Positions 17,539 to 27,179 of a stretch of 64,000 nucleotides of DNA are shown one piece after another. The translations under genes were made by a program, and so were the position numbers. Under the pieces are notes generated by a model that was not told where the DNA came from, made no database searches, and saw nothing but the letters and a program-made list of their open reading frames with translations. Every line of letters starts with the position of its first letter. Position 1 is the first letter of the stretch. The DNA is from Crocinitomicaceae bacterium (lineage in GTDB: Bacteria; Bacteroidota; Bacteroidia; Flavobacteriales_D; Crocinitomicaceae), in contig JAQVCM010000015.1 of the NCBI GenBank assembly GCA_028689775.1, forward strand, positions 29,301-93,300, given 5' to 3'.

Positions 17539-19380
17539 ATGAAAGACAAACTAAAATACCTCTTTTTACTGCTTGCGATAATCGTAATTAATCACAGCTA
17601 TTCGCAACCTGGCTGGCAAGATATTACCGAACGTTATTTCTACAACATTACAGATGAAAAAGGGAAGGAAATTTCCTTTAAGAAAGACAAAAACTATCGT
17701 ATTATGATTGACGATGTGTTGTATAAATCGCCAAACATTCCGCAACACAAGCTGAAAATCGCTAGTGACAATTTTAAAAACAACAACAAAGGATTTGAAA
17801 CCCAGATTCGCATCAATGATTTCTCTCTTGTTGTTTTTCAACAGGAACGTCACAAGTATGGAAAGGATTTAGAAATCAAAATCATTCATAAAAAAGATAC
17901 GCTATTCATTTCTCAAGTTTCTGGTATTGGAAGTGGAGAAATGAGAAGGGTAGAAGTAAATGGAGTTTATGAAGAACAAAAAGTACCTGCTGATTTCATT
18001 TTACAATTCATTCCCGGACATTATTTTTTTCCGTCTTGGACTAAAGCAATCTTAGATAATATTCCCGAAACGAGCGGAAATGTTAAAATAGTAAATGTTC
18101 AGCAACGAAATTTTATTGTATCAGAAACTCCAAATCCTAGTATTTTTCAAAGAATGGAGAAATATAGAACGGATCGATTTAATGCGGAAGTGGTTGAAAA
18201 TTTTAAGAAAGGTTATTTTTCACTTGAACAAGAAACCGAGCCAACACAAATTGAAAACGAAGGTCTCCCCGTATTATACCCGACTTTTAAAGAATTGATG
18301 CGTCCTGCTCTAAACGATAATGAACATGCAGGATTGATTGAGTATTATTACGAATCATCAGACTATAAAGGTACTGTCACTAGATTTGCTTCAATCAATG
18401 CGGAAGAAAATAGCATCAAGTTATGTTCTCCAACGAAAGAGACACCGTATTTTTCTACTTTTAAAATATACAACGACGTATTCAATAAAATACTCTACAA
18501 CCGTTCTATCATCAGAGATACCACGTGTCACGAATCGCAGTTGCAAAGAGCGGTAGATTGTCGTTTTGTTGAGAGGTTTTATCGTTCATCGGATGGCGGT
18601 AAAATATGGAAAGAAGACACAATAATGACCCAGCTTTTTGATAAGTATTCGATTAAAACATTTGAGTTTTTAGACGCAGAATACGCACTGGCATACAAAA
18701 GAGACTATGTGTCACACAGAATTACGCAGGGAGTTTATTACCTGCTTAAAAATCTGCAGATTGTCGATTCTTTAAAATCTCCTGAAGGAATGAGTTTCAG
18801 TGACAATTATAGCCAATACAGAAATGTGTTAAAAAGAGATGTGGTATTTCTCGGTCATTGGTATGAAAATCCAAATGATCATTACTCGGATTATTTTCAG
18901 CCTTATTTATCAAAAACTGAAAATCAATGGAAGTTCAACATTGTAAAGCTGCAAAGAGATAAAAACGGATCTGTAATTTTTAGACCACAGAGTCGTTTGG
19001 ATTCGATTAAAGAATACCAAAATTTTACGTTGGTCAACAAAAATAAGCTTATATTTAAAAACGGAGCAGGAACATTGACCTTGAAAGAAAATGTAGTAGA
19101 TGATCTTTTAAATTTTGGTGGATATCACATTTTAGAAAACGGAAATCAGATTTATTTAATCAACCACCATGGACATACTTATTTTTCTCACAACGGAGGG
19201 CTTTCCTGGCTGCTATATCCGCTCCCATTAAAAGCAGAAAGTAATAGTTATGATGATCTTCGTAGTTTCCGCTTTTTAAAAATTAATGAACAAGGAACAA
19301 TTACATATTTGAATAACGGTTGGGAAGAAGGAAAAGGCCGCGTAATGCAGAAGATGTTTCATCAATTTATTATTGAGTAA
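17539..19380 (+). CDS. Large secreted protein with Asp-box-like repeats, function unknown
   Basis: 613 residues with signal peptide MKDKLKYLFLLLAIIVINHS. The last third carries SSDGGKIW and SHNGGLSW, close to the Asp-box (SxDxGxxW) of BNR/sialidase-type beta-propellers, so a propeller-like domain is plausible. The N-terminal 220 residues are beta-rich and unrecognised. No T9SS sorting domain at the C-terminus (ends MQKMFHQFIIE). It is 15 nt from the next gene and has a leader resembling both neighbours', so these look like a secreted-protein operon. Confidence 0.6.
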   Translation: MKDKLKYLFLLLAIIVINHSYSQPGWQDITERYFYNITDEKGKEISFKKDKNYRIMIDDVLYKSPNIPQHKLKIASDNFKNNNKGFETQIRINDFSLVVFQQERHKYGKDLEIKIIHKKDTLFISQVSGIGSGEMRRVEVNGVYEEQKVPADFILQFIPGHYFFPSWTKAILDNIPETSGNVKIVNVQQRNFIVSETPNPSIFQRMEKYRTDRFNAEVVENFKKGYFSLEQETEPTQIENEGLPVLYPTFKELMRPALNDNEHAGLIEYYYESSDYKGTVTRFASINAEENSIKLCSPTKETPYFSTFKIYNDVFNKILYNRSIIRDTTCHESQLQRAVDCRFVERFYRSSDGGKIWKEDTIMTQLFDKYSIKTFEFLDAEYALAYKRDYVSHRITQGVYYLLKNLQIVDSLKSPEGMSFSDNYSQYRNVLKRDVVFLGHWYENPNDHYSDYFQPYLSKTENQWKFNIVKLQRDKNGSVIFRPQSRLDSIKEYQNFTLVNKNKLIFKNGAGTLTLKENVVDDLLNFGGYHILENGNQIYLINHHGHTYFSHNGGLSWLLYPLPLKAESNSYDDLRSFRFLKINEQGTITYLNNGWEEGKGRVMQKMFHQFIIE

Positions 19381-19395
19381 ATTTAATTTCACCCT

Positions 19396-20256
19396 ATGAA
19401 AAACAGATTAAAATACCTTTTTATAACGGCTCTCTTATTGGGAAGTAGTCGTTCGCTTGCCCAAATTCCATCTGTAAAACCCGTGAAAAAAAAGTTCTTC
19501 CTTCAGGACACGCTTAGTTTCGTTTTCGATGGAATAATACGCAACAATGGAGGCGATCGATGGAAACCACAGTGGGGAGTATTACGGCGTTCAACCAATG
19601 GTTGGGATACACTCATCAATGTACAACACCTAAAAATGATGGCGCGAACTTTCCCATACAGTACATTTCAGAACTACAAACGTGATTTTATTGTTATTGG
19701 TCCGCCTATACTTTGGAAAGGCGAACAGTTATATCCCAAAGAATCTCTTTTTAATCAGGATGGAAAATACATTCTTACTGTTTTGAGTGGAGATGGGAAA
19801 GAGATTATTTATTCCGAACCGTTTTCTATTTCTACAAAAACGATTCGGAATTCTCAATTGGCAGAAGAGTTACGATTGAGTCCCGACACGGTAACGATTG
19901 AAAATAATCAACTGTTTTTGAAAAATATTTTTGTTTGGAGAGATATGATGCCTATCGTAACCACGGAATCAAGTGGATTAATTGCTAAAGGTCAAATAAT
20001 TACAAGCAAAAAAAAAATGCTAAATGGAATCACATTAAAGAAGCAATATGTTGTAAAAGAGGACCAAATATGGATGATTAATTATGACGAAAATGAAATA
20101 TTCAAACCAATGCATAAAAATTACATAGAAGCTACCGTAAGAAGCGGTCCTTTATGGGAAACCGATATATTAGTTGATGTTATTTGGGAGTTTGAATTTC
20201 GTGGAGAAACATACAGAGTAATTGCAAAATCAGTATCAATTGCAGGAGTAGACTGA
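19396..20256 (+). CDS. Secreted protein of unknown function
   Basis: 286 residues, signal peptide MKNRLKYLFITALLLGSSRS followed by LAQ. The mature region is beta-rich with a basic start and segments such as DRWKPQWGVLRRSTNGWDTL and RSGPLWETDILVDVIWEFEF; I do not recognise a family. It starts 15 nt after the preceding secreted gene, so the two are probably co-transcribed. The signal peptide shares the KLKYLF core with the genes at 16019 and 17539, hinting at a shared origin of the leaders. Confidence 0.6.
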   Translation: MKNRLKYLFITALLLGSSRSLAQIPSVKPVKKKFFLQDTLSFVFDGIIRNNGGDRWKPQWGVLRRSTNGWDTLINVQHLKMMARTFPYSTFQNYKRDFIVIGPPILWKGEQLYPKESLFNQDGKYILTVLSGDGKEIIYSEPFSISTKTIRNSQLAEELRLSPDTVTIENNQLFLKNIFVWRDMMPIVTTESSGLIAKGQIITSKKKMLNGITLKKQYVVKEDQIWMINYDENEIFKPMHKNYIEATVRSGPLWETDILVDVIWEFEFRGETYRVIAKSVSIAGVD

Positions 20257-20600
20257 TGATAAATCGAACAAAAAAAACATCAAAAGTGCTTTTTAAGTTA
20301 CAATAACAACTAAATTATAATGTTTATTCTATCTTAGAAACTTTCAAGTTTTGGGAGTAGATTTGACTGAAATAAGAAAGTTTAGAATTAATAATAAGCA
20401 AAAATGAGAGAAAAATATTTAAACTTAAAATGAGTGAAATAGTATAAAAGAACTCAATTAATAAAATCAAAATCACAAAATAAAATTTCAGTATATTTGT
20501 ATCAAAATGCAGCGATTGTAAATTGATTTAAATGCCTAAATTGAATTGCAAAATCGCTTATTTAACTACTGTATTCTTGAAATAAACTAATACCAACTCC
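20257..20600. other. Intergenic region with candidate promoter for the subtilase gene
   Basis: Very AT-rich, no ORF. TATATTTG at 20492-20499 fits TAnnTTTG about 100 nt before the subtilase ATG, so a long 5' leader is possible. No terminator-like hairpin was seen after the gene ending at 20256. Confidence 0.35.
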
Positions 20601-23135
20601 ATGATTAAATTTCTAATGTTTTCATTCCTAATCTGTTCTCAACTGATTGTGGCGCAAACTTCTAATTTTCGATTTAAGAAATTACTAGAAACGGATCCAA
20701 CGACTCCCATTTCTTTCGCTATTAAAAACGAAGGAGCGAAGACACTTGAATATTTAAGGGATCATCAAATCAATCCGAAATTCATTACGAAAAATTGGGT
20801 TTACGTAACTGTTTCACCTCAAAAGATCGCAAATGATCAGGAAAAAGGTTCGATCAGTCAATTCCATTTTGAATTTGCGCCACCAAGTATTTTAAACGAT
20901 GCAGATACGGCTCGATTTGTTCATCACGTGAACGAAGTGCATGCAGGATTTGGAAATTTGCCGCAGGCTTATACTGGGAGAAATGTTGTGATGGGCTATG
21001 TTGATCAAGGATTGGATTGGAATCATCCTGATTTTAGAGATGCAAATAACGTCTCAAGAGTAATCAGATATTGGGATCATACGGCAAATTCAAATGCTTC
21101 TTCTCCAGCTCCTTATGGCTACGGTCAAATTTGTGATTCAATTACAATTGCCAGTGGAACATGTCCCTATTCTGAATCCACAACGGGTCACGGAACAACT
21201 GTTACGGGTGCAGGTTCTGGAAATGGTCGAGCAAATGGACTTCAAAAAGGCATGGCACCAGATTCTAAAATTATCGTAGTAGAAACCAATTTCAATTTGC
21301 CAAATTGGACATTGACCGTGGCAGATGCATGCGATTATATTTTTAAAACAGCAGATTCACTTGGACTTCCTGCGGTTGTCAATTTAAGTGTAGGAAGTTA
21401 TTATGGTTCACATGATGGCAAGGATGCAGCATCTGAAATGATGGAAGCATTGATAGCAGAAAAAGGAGGAAGAATTATTGTTGGAGCAGCAGGAAATGGA
21501 GGAAATCAAGGTAAATATCATTTACACGGAACTGCAACTACTGACACTTCATTTGTTTGGTTTAAGAACAATCCAAACAATCAAATAGCTCCAAATTCAA
21601 TTTATTTTGATTTATGGGCGGATTCAGTTGCTTTTAAAGATGTTCTATTTGGCTTTGGTGCTGATAAACCAGGTCCAAATTATAAATTTAGAGGATATTC
21701 AAACTTTCATCCCGGTTCGGTTACAGCGGTTCAACCACTTCGCGACACGATTTACAGTCCATTAGGAAACCGTTTGGCGGTTGTAGAAGTGTACACAGAA
21801 ATGATCAATTCCACTTTTCACATGGAAGCTTTGATCACGCGCTTGGATTCAAGTAATTATTTGTTTCGATTTGCCACAACTGGTTCAGGAGAATATGATC
21901 TTTGGAGTGGTTCGTGGGCTCAGTTGAATGACATGGTCACCAACATTCCTTCGCCAATTGATTATCCGGCAATCTTGAATTACCAACTGCCAGATAGTTT
22001 GCAAACCATTGTTTCTTCTTGGAATTGCTCTGATAAAATCATTTCAGTAGGAAACCTAAGAAATAGAAAAACACATACCAATAAAAATGGTGCTCCTTAT
22101 GTAACGACGGAAACTTCTCCGGTAGGCAAATTGAGCTCCAATTCTAGTAAAGGTCCATCGAGATTAGGAGTTGTAAAACCAGATATTTCTGCATCTGGAG
22201 ATGTGATGCTTGCCGCGGCACCGCTTCCTTTGTTGAATAATCCAGCTAACAATGGTTCGATTGATATCGATGGATTACACGCTCGAAATGGCGGAACTTC
22301 AATGGCATCACCAATTGTAGCTGGAATTGCAGCTTTGTATTTAGAGAAATGCAACACTTCGACTGCCGCTGATTTCAAAAGAGATTTAATAAACAATGCC
22401 TTTTCAGATTCTTTTACCGGAACGGTTCCAAATTATGGTTACGGTTACGGAAAAGTGAATGCATATAAAACGTTGGTTTATGCAGCAGAATTAATTCACG
22501 ATTCGGTTTATTGCGGAGTTGCAACGCCAATTACAGCGTTTGCAGGAACAACCATGGATTCCGTTTTATGGTCGACTGGTTTCTCTGGAAATCCAATTTT
22601 GGTGAATCAAGAAGGAACCTATACAGCCAACATTTATTATAATGGAAATTGTGAAGCCATCGCGATAGCAACACTAACAGTTGGAACGTATCCAGCAGTT
22701 CCAACAACCACTATTTCTGGAAATACCTTGACAGCATCAACTTGTAATAACTATCAGTGGTATAAAAATGGAATCTTGATGCCGGGCGAAACAAATCAGA
22801 CTTTAACCATTACATCAGGAGGAGATTACACCGTAGGTACCAGCAACGCTTCTGGTTGTACTTCTTATTCATTGCCGATCAATTCAACCTTGAGTGTGAA
22901 GGAAATTACTAAGAACGAAGTTCAGGCTTTCCCTAATCCGACGAAAAACATCATCAATTTGAAAGGTATTTTAGAAAACGATGAACTTTCTTTGTGTGAT
23001 GCTTTGGGCAAACGTATTCAGATTAAGTATCTATCTAGTAGTGTTCTAGACTTATCAGGAGTTCAGAAAGGAGTTTATTTTTTAACAGTAAATCGCAAAT
23101 CAGAAATTTTTTATCTGAAATTAATTCGAAATTGA
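20601..23135 (+). CDS. S8 subtilisin-like serine protease with T9SS type A sorting domain
   Basis: 844 residues. Signal peptide (MIKFLMFSFLICSQLIVAQ), a prodomain to about residue 110, then a subtilase domain with Asp in GYVDQGLDWNHPDF, His in TTGHGTTVTGAGSG, the oxyanion Asn in GAAGNGGNQG and Ser in NGGTSMASPIVAGIAALY. After the protease come Ig-like or PKD-like beta domains, and the end (VQAFPNPTKNIINLKG ... GVYFLTVNR) is a type A T9SS sorting domain, so the mature enzyme is exported by type IX secretion and probably anchored at the cell surface. The secreted genes upstream are on the same strand but separated by 344 bp. Confidence 0.9.
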   Translation: MIKFLMFSFLICSQLIVAQTSNFRFKKLLETDPTTPISFAIKNEGAKTLEYLRDHQINPKFITKNWVYVTVSPQKIANDQEKGSISQFHFEFAPPSILNDADTARFVHHVNEVHAGFGNLPQAYTGRNVVMGYVDQGLDWNHPDFRDANNVSRVIRYWDHTANSNASSPAPYGYGQICDSITIASGTCPYSESTTGHGTTVTGAGSGNGRANGLQKGMAPDSKIIVVETNFNLPNWTLTVADACDYIFKTADSLGLPAVVNLSVGSYYGSHDGKDAASEMMEALIAEKGGRIIVGAAGNGGNQGKYHLHGTATTDTSFVWFKNNPNNQIAPNSIYFDLWADSVAFKDVLFGFGADKPGPNYKFRGYSNFHPGSVTAVQPLRDTIYSPLGNRLAVVEVYTEMINSTFHMEALITRLDSSNYLFRFATTGSGEYDLWSGSWAQLNDMVTNIPSPIDYPAILNYQLPDSLQTIVSSWNCSDKIISVGNLRNRKTHTNKNGAPYVTTETSPVGKLSSNSSKGPSRLGVVKPDISASGDVMLAAAPLPLLNNPANNGSIDIDGLHARNGGTSMASPIVAGIAALYLEKCNTSTAADFKRDLINNAFSDSFTGTVPNYGYGYGKVNAYKTLVYAAELIHDSVYCGVATPITAFAGTTMDSVLWSTGFSGNPILVNQEGTYTANIYYNGNCEAIAIATLTVGTYPAVPTTTISGNTLTASTCNNYQWYKNGILMPGETNQTLTITSGGDYTVGTSNASGCTSYSLPINSTLSVKEITKNEVQAFPNPTKNIINLKGILENDELSLCDALGKRIQIKYLSSSVLDLSGVQKGVYFLTVNRKSEIFYLKLIRN

Positions 23136-23185
23136 TTGTTTTCACCTAATAACTTCTTATTTTTGACATAAATATTTTATAAAGC

Positions 23186-23776
23186 ATGAATTTATCAGGG
23201 ATAATTGCAATTTCAGGTCGCGCTGGCCTTTACAAAGTGATCGCACAAGGAAAAAATAATTTAATTGTGGAATCATTGGATGACAGAAAACGTTTTCCAG
23301 CATACGCTTCAGATCGTATTTCAGCCTTGGAAGACATCAGTATTTATACATACGATGAAGATGTAGCTTTAAAGGAAATAATGGATTCGATCTACAAGAA
23401 AGAAAATGCTGGTGAAGCAATTTCTCACAAAGCGGATCAAAAATCATTAGAGAGTTATCTGTTGGAGATTTTACCAAAATACGACAAAGAGCGTGTGTAT
23501 ATTTCTGATATCAAAAAAATATTCCAATGGTACAACATCCTTCACAAAGCAGGAGAGTTGAAAATGGAAGAAACGAAAGAAGTAGCAGAAATTTCAACAG
23601 AAGAAACTGACGCAACCGAAACAGAAACAAAGAAAGAAACTGCTAAAAAGCCTGCTGCTAAAAAAGCTCCAGCGAAGAAAGTAACGGACAAGCAAGCTGC
23701 TCCAAAAGTTACTGCTAAATCTACTGGAAATAAAAAAGTTGCAACTCCTAAATCAGGAACAAGCAGAGGAAAATAA
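23186..23776 (+). CDS. DUF5606 family protein with alanine/lysine-rich tail
   Basis: 196 residues. Residues 1 to about 130 match DUF5606 of Bacteroidota by eye: GIIAISGRAGLYKVIAQGKNN, then a domain ending in KKIFQWYNILHKAG. Residues 130-196 are an acidic linker then a tail rich in Lys, Ala and Pro (KKPAAKKAPAKK), histone-H1-like and probably disordered. Cytosolic, function unknown. Its 3' end has a hairpin at 23797-23841. Confidence 0.75.
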   Translation: MNLSGIIAISGRAGLYKVIAQGKNNLIVESLDDRKRFPAYASDRISALEDISIYTYDEDVALKEIMDSIYKKENAGEAISHKADQKSLESYLLEILPKYDKERVYISDIKKIFQWYNILHKAGELKMEETKEVAEISTEETDATETETKKETAKKPAAKKAPAKKVTDKQAAPKVTAKSTGNKKVATPKSGTSRGK

Positions 23777-23796
23777 TTTTTTTTACTAAATAAAAG

Positions 23797-23846
23797 AGCG
23801 AGTGCTGCTGATTGAGATAAACTCGATTGATGGTACTCGCTTTTTG
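23797..23846 (+). terminator. Terminator after the DUF5606 gene
   Basis: AGCGAGT (23797-23803) pairs with ACTCGCT (23835-23841), followed by a T-run. The loop is long (31 nt), so moderate confidence. Confidence 0.5.
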
Positions 23847-23977
23847 ATTATACACCATTCGGATTATGAAATAAGCCATAACAATAGTTTGACACACCTG
23901 CGAAGCAAGCAACGCAGTTAAATGAAAATGACTATAAATGGCGATACCATATGATTTTAAAAAACAATTATAGACAT

Positions 23978-25702
23978 ATGAAAATTAATGCACCAAAACG
24001 AACATTCATCGCAGCAGATTTAAACTTGCAAACGTGGGAAGATATTCAATCCTATTTCATTGACTTGAGAGATCGCAAAATTTCTTCACAAGCGGAATTT
24101 GAGAAATGGTTGCAAGATCGAAGTGAGCTGGATGCTGTATTAGAAGAAAATGCAGCGTGGCGATACATTAAAATGACCATCGATACCCGCATTCCAGAAT
24201 TGACGGAAGCCTATACGTATTTCGTTACAGAGATTCAACCAAAATTAGCACCTTTTGAGGACTTGTTGAATCGCAAAATGATGGAATCTGAATACATTTC
24301 AAATCTTTCAGAATCAAAAGAATACAGCTTGTTATTTAAACGAGTTCAGCAGGATTTAGATTTGTTTCAAGAAAAGAACATTGCTTTGGACGCAGAGATT
24401 AGCGAACAGTCGCAGGAGTTTGGCGCTATTTCTGCCGCTCAGATGATTGAAATCGATGGCGAGAAAATGACGATGCAGAAAGCTTCTGTTCTGTTGAAAA
24501 ACCAAGATGAAGCAATTCGTAAACAAGCATTTGAACTGATGGGCGAACGCAGGTTGCAAGATGCTGAAAAATTGGATGATTTATTTACAGCCTTGATTAC
24601 GAAAAGACATCAATTGGCTGTCAATGCAGGATTTGATAATTACAGAGATTACAAATTAAAGTCTTTGGGAAGATTTGATTATACGAAAGAAGACTGTTTT
24701 GATTTTCACGATTCCATTCAGAAACACATTGTTCCTTTGGTGAAGAAAATTCAACAGAAACAAGCTGATTTATTAGGTGTAGAAAAAATTAAACCGTGGA
24801 ATTTAGAGGTTGATCCACTCGGAAAAGCTGCTTTGAAACCGTTTGAAAATGGCGAAGAGTTGCTCAATGGAACCATCAACATGTTTGATAAAATTGATAC
24901 CTATTTCGGAGATTGTATTCGCACAATGAACGAAATGGGACACTTGGATTTGGAATCGAAATTGGGAAAATCTCCTGGAGGTTACAATTATCCGTTGTAT
25001 GAAATTGGTGTTCCGTTTATCTTCATGAATGCCGTTGGAACGTTGAGAGATTTGGTGACGATGGTGCATGAAGGCGGTCACGCAATTCATTCGTTTTTAT
25101 CAAGAGATCTGAAATTGACTGGCTTTAAAAATTTACCTTCAGAAGTTGCTGAACTGGCTTCGATGTCGATGGAATTATTGAGCATGGAACAGTGGGACGA
25201 ATTTTTTCCGAATCAAGAAGAACTGAAAAGAGCCAAAATTGAACAGTTGGAAACCATTTTAAAAATTCTTCCATGGATTGCAACGATTGATAAATTCCAA
25301 CATTGGATTTATGAAAATCCAACACACGCTGTGGACGAACGCCAGCAAAAATGGGAGGAAATCACTTCAGATTATGGAACTGGTTTGGTAGATTGGAATG
25401 GCTATGAGCAATATAAGGTTCGTGCGTGGCAAAGACAATTGCATTTGTATGAAGTGCCTTTTTACTACATCGAGTACGGAATTGCGCAACTTGGAGCTTT
25501 GGCAATTTGGAAAAATAGCAAAACCAATCACCAAGAAGCAATTGAAGGATATAAAAATGCGTTGACTTTGGGTTATACGCGTGCAATTCCTGAGATTTAT
25601 GAAACTGCAGGAATCAAATTTGATTTTTCAGATTCGTACTTAAAAGAAATTGCAACATTTGTGGAGGCAGAATTAGAGAAGGTAGAGCAAGGAAAAGTTT
25701 AA
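23978..25702 (+). CDS. M3 family oligoendopeptidase F-like metallopeptidase
   Basis: 574 residues from ATG 23978 (MKINAPKRTFIAAD). A longer start nine codons upstream exists, but the neck MILKNNYRH looks non-conserved. The zinc motif HEGGHAIHSF (HExxH) sits about residue 365, followed by SEVAELASMSMELL, which supplies the third zinc ligand region as in PepF. Helical N-terminal half typical of M3. Degrades peptides in the cytosol. No signal peptide. Isolated gene, 72 nt from smpB. Confidence 0.9.
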   Translation: MKINAPKRTFIAADLNLQTWEDIQSYFIDLRDRKISSQAEFEKWLQDRSELDAVLEENAAWRYIKMTIDTRIPELTEAYTYFVTEIQPKLAPFEDLLNRKMMESEYISNLSESKEYSLLFKRVQQDLDLFQEKNIALDAEISEQSQEFGAISAAQMIEIDGEKMTMQKASVLLKNQDEAIRKQAFELMGERRLQDAEKLDDLFTALITKRHQLAVNAGFDNYRDYKLKSLGRFDYTKEDCFDFHDSIQKHIVPLVKKIQQKQADLLGVEKIKPWNLEVDPLGKAALKPFENGEELLNGTINMFDKIDTYFGDCIRTMNEMGHLDLESKLGKSPGGYNYPLYEIGVPFIFMNAVGTLRDLVTMVHEGGHAIHSFLSRDLKLTGFKNLPSEVAELASMSMELLSMEQWDEFFPNQEELKRAKIEQLETILKILPWIATIDKFQHWIYENPTHAVDERQQKWEEITSDYGTGLVDWNGYEQYKVRAWQRQLHLYEVPFYYIEYGIAQLGALAIWKNSKTNHQEAIEGYKNALTLGYTRAIPEIYETAGIKFDFSDSYLKEIATFVEAELEKVEQGKV

Positions 25703-25773
25703 AATTAAGTTAGTTTATGAGGTTCTCATCAGCTGCTCTTGATTTGGTCAAAAAATAAAGTTAATTTTACAAC

Positions 25774-26226
25774 ATGTCAGAAAAACAAGTTAACATTCGC
25801 AATAAGAAAGCACGTTTTGAATATCATTTAATGGATGTTTATGTGGCTGGTATGCAGTTAACTGGAACGGAAATTAAAAGTATTCGTAAAAGTAAAGCTT
25901 CGATCATGGAGTCTTATTGCGTTTACGATCGAAATGAAGTTTGGATTCGAAACATGCACATCACGGAATACGACAACGCTTCTTTTTACAATCACCGACC
26001 GAGAACAGATCGAAAATTATTGCTGAATAAGAAAGAAATCAAAGAAATCGCAAAATTCTTATCTGTGAAAGGAAATACCTTGATTCCACTTAAATTGTTT
26101 ATCTCTGAAAAAGGATGGGCAAAATTGGAAATCGCGACAGCAGTAGGAAAGAAATTACACGACAAACGGCACGATATGAAAGAAAAAGACGACAAACGTG
26201 AAATGGATCGTGCGCTGAAAAAATAA
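25774..26226 (+). CDS. smpB: SsrA-binding protein SmpB
   Basis: Binds tmRNA and delivers it to stalled ribosomes in trans-translation. 150 residues; carries the canonical opening NKKARFEYHLMDVYVAGMQL, the GTEIKSIRKSKASI core and the basic tail DKRHDMKEKDDKREMDRALK that inserts in the decoding site. tmRNA itself (ssrA) is not in the window. Confidence 0.97.
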   Translation: MSEKQVNIRNKKARFEYHLMDVYVAGMQLTGTEIKSIRKSKASIMESYCVYDRNEVWIRNMHITEYDNASFYNHRPRTDRKLLLNKKEIKEIAKFLSVKGNTLIPLKLFISEKGWAKLEIATAVGKKLHDKRHDMKEKDDKREMDRALKK

Positions 26227-26297
26227 GAATTTAAAAGTTTTGTATTTAATTTAAGTTTCTGATCTTAAAATCATTAACCTCTTGTTTTTTTTGGAAA

Positions 26298-27179
26298 TTA
26301 GATAAATCCAAGTGTCAGCAGATGCAACCAGCGATATTGACTCAAAACAATGTAAACAGCAAAAGCGGTAAAGAAATATTGGCTAAAATAATACGACATG
26401 TAAAACGTGCTAGATCGTTTTTTATACCGATACGTCAATCCTGGAATGAGTAACACGATGGATAAAAAAGGAAAGAGGTTTACTACTGAAAAATCGACAG
26501 GATATACAGTAGTTTCATAATATTCGTGTTTCACTTCAATTGGATTGTGGAATATAAATGAACGTTTTACCTTCACGAGTGGCCAAGCTCTCAACTCTTC
26601 CGACATGTGGAAATCAGCCAAATACATGAGAAGATTTTTATCGGTACCAACCTCTCGAATGTTGCTGTATGTTATGCCATTATACAGCTTAGTAGAGGCA
26701 AATTCAATGATGTGATTTTCTTCGCGTGTCGGTAAAATCGTATCAACGATAAGCACCATTCCGACAATGAAAGAGATACTAGAAGAAATTTTGAAAATCT
26801 TCCAACGCATTCCACTGGTGAATCTTTGAAAAGATTGTTCAGCAGCGATTTTTTTATTTCGCATGTACTGTTGATACCTTTCTCGACCCTGTCGATAGCG
26901 CTCATCTCGCTGTTCTGCAGCACTTTTTGTACTTGTTTGAGCGTACGAACTACCACTCGAACTTCTTTCTCTGATGTTTTGAGTTGGTCTGGCAGCGCTA
27001 TCATCCATTAAGATTTGATACGCTTCCGTTAAATCTAAAAATAATTGATTCGCTTTTGGATCTGGGTTTTTATCAGGATGAAACTTCATCGCCAATTTAC
27101 GATACTGCCGCTTTACTTCCAATTTGGTAGCTGTTTCCGTTAAACCAAAAACCTCATAATATCTTGCTTTCCAACTCAA
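26298..27179 (-). CDS. J-domain protein with C-terminal membrane segments
   Basis: 293 residues. N-terminal J domain (YYEVFGLTETATKLEVKR ... MKFHPDKNPDPK) keeps the HPD motif that stimulates Hsp70 ATPase. A Ser/Gln/Arg-rich linker is followed by two or three hydrophobic segments around residues 130-150 and 235-290, so it is probably membrane anchored. The only upstream starts are non-ATG: a TTG at 27179 immediately after the TAA stop of menE, in the same frame, so translation likely couples to menE termination. Substrate unknown. Confidence 0.75.
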   Translation of the reverse strand: MSWKARYYEVFGLTETATKLEVKRQYRKLAMKFHPDKNPDPKANQLFLDLTEAYQILMDDSAARPTQNIRERSSSGSSYAQTSTKSAAEQRDERYRQGRERYQQYMRNKKIAAEQSFQRFTSGMRWKIFKISSSISFIVGMVLIVDTILPTREENHIIEFASTKLYNGITYSNIREVGTDKNLLMYLADFHMSEELRAWPLVKVKRSFIFHNPIEVKHEYYETTVYPVDFSVVNLFPFLSIVLLIPGLTYRYKKRSSTFYMSYYFSQYFFTAFAVYIVLSQYRWLHLLTLGFI

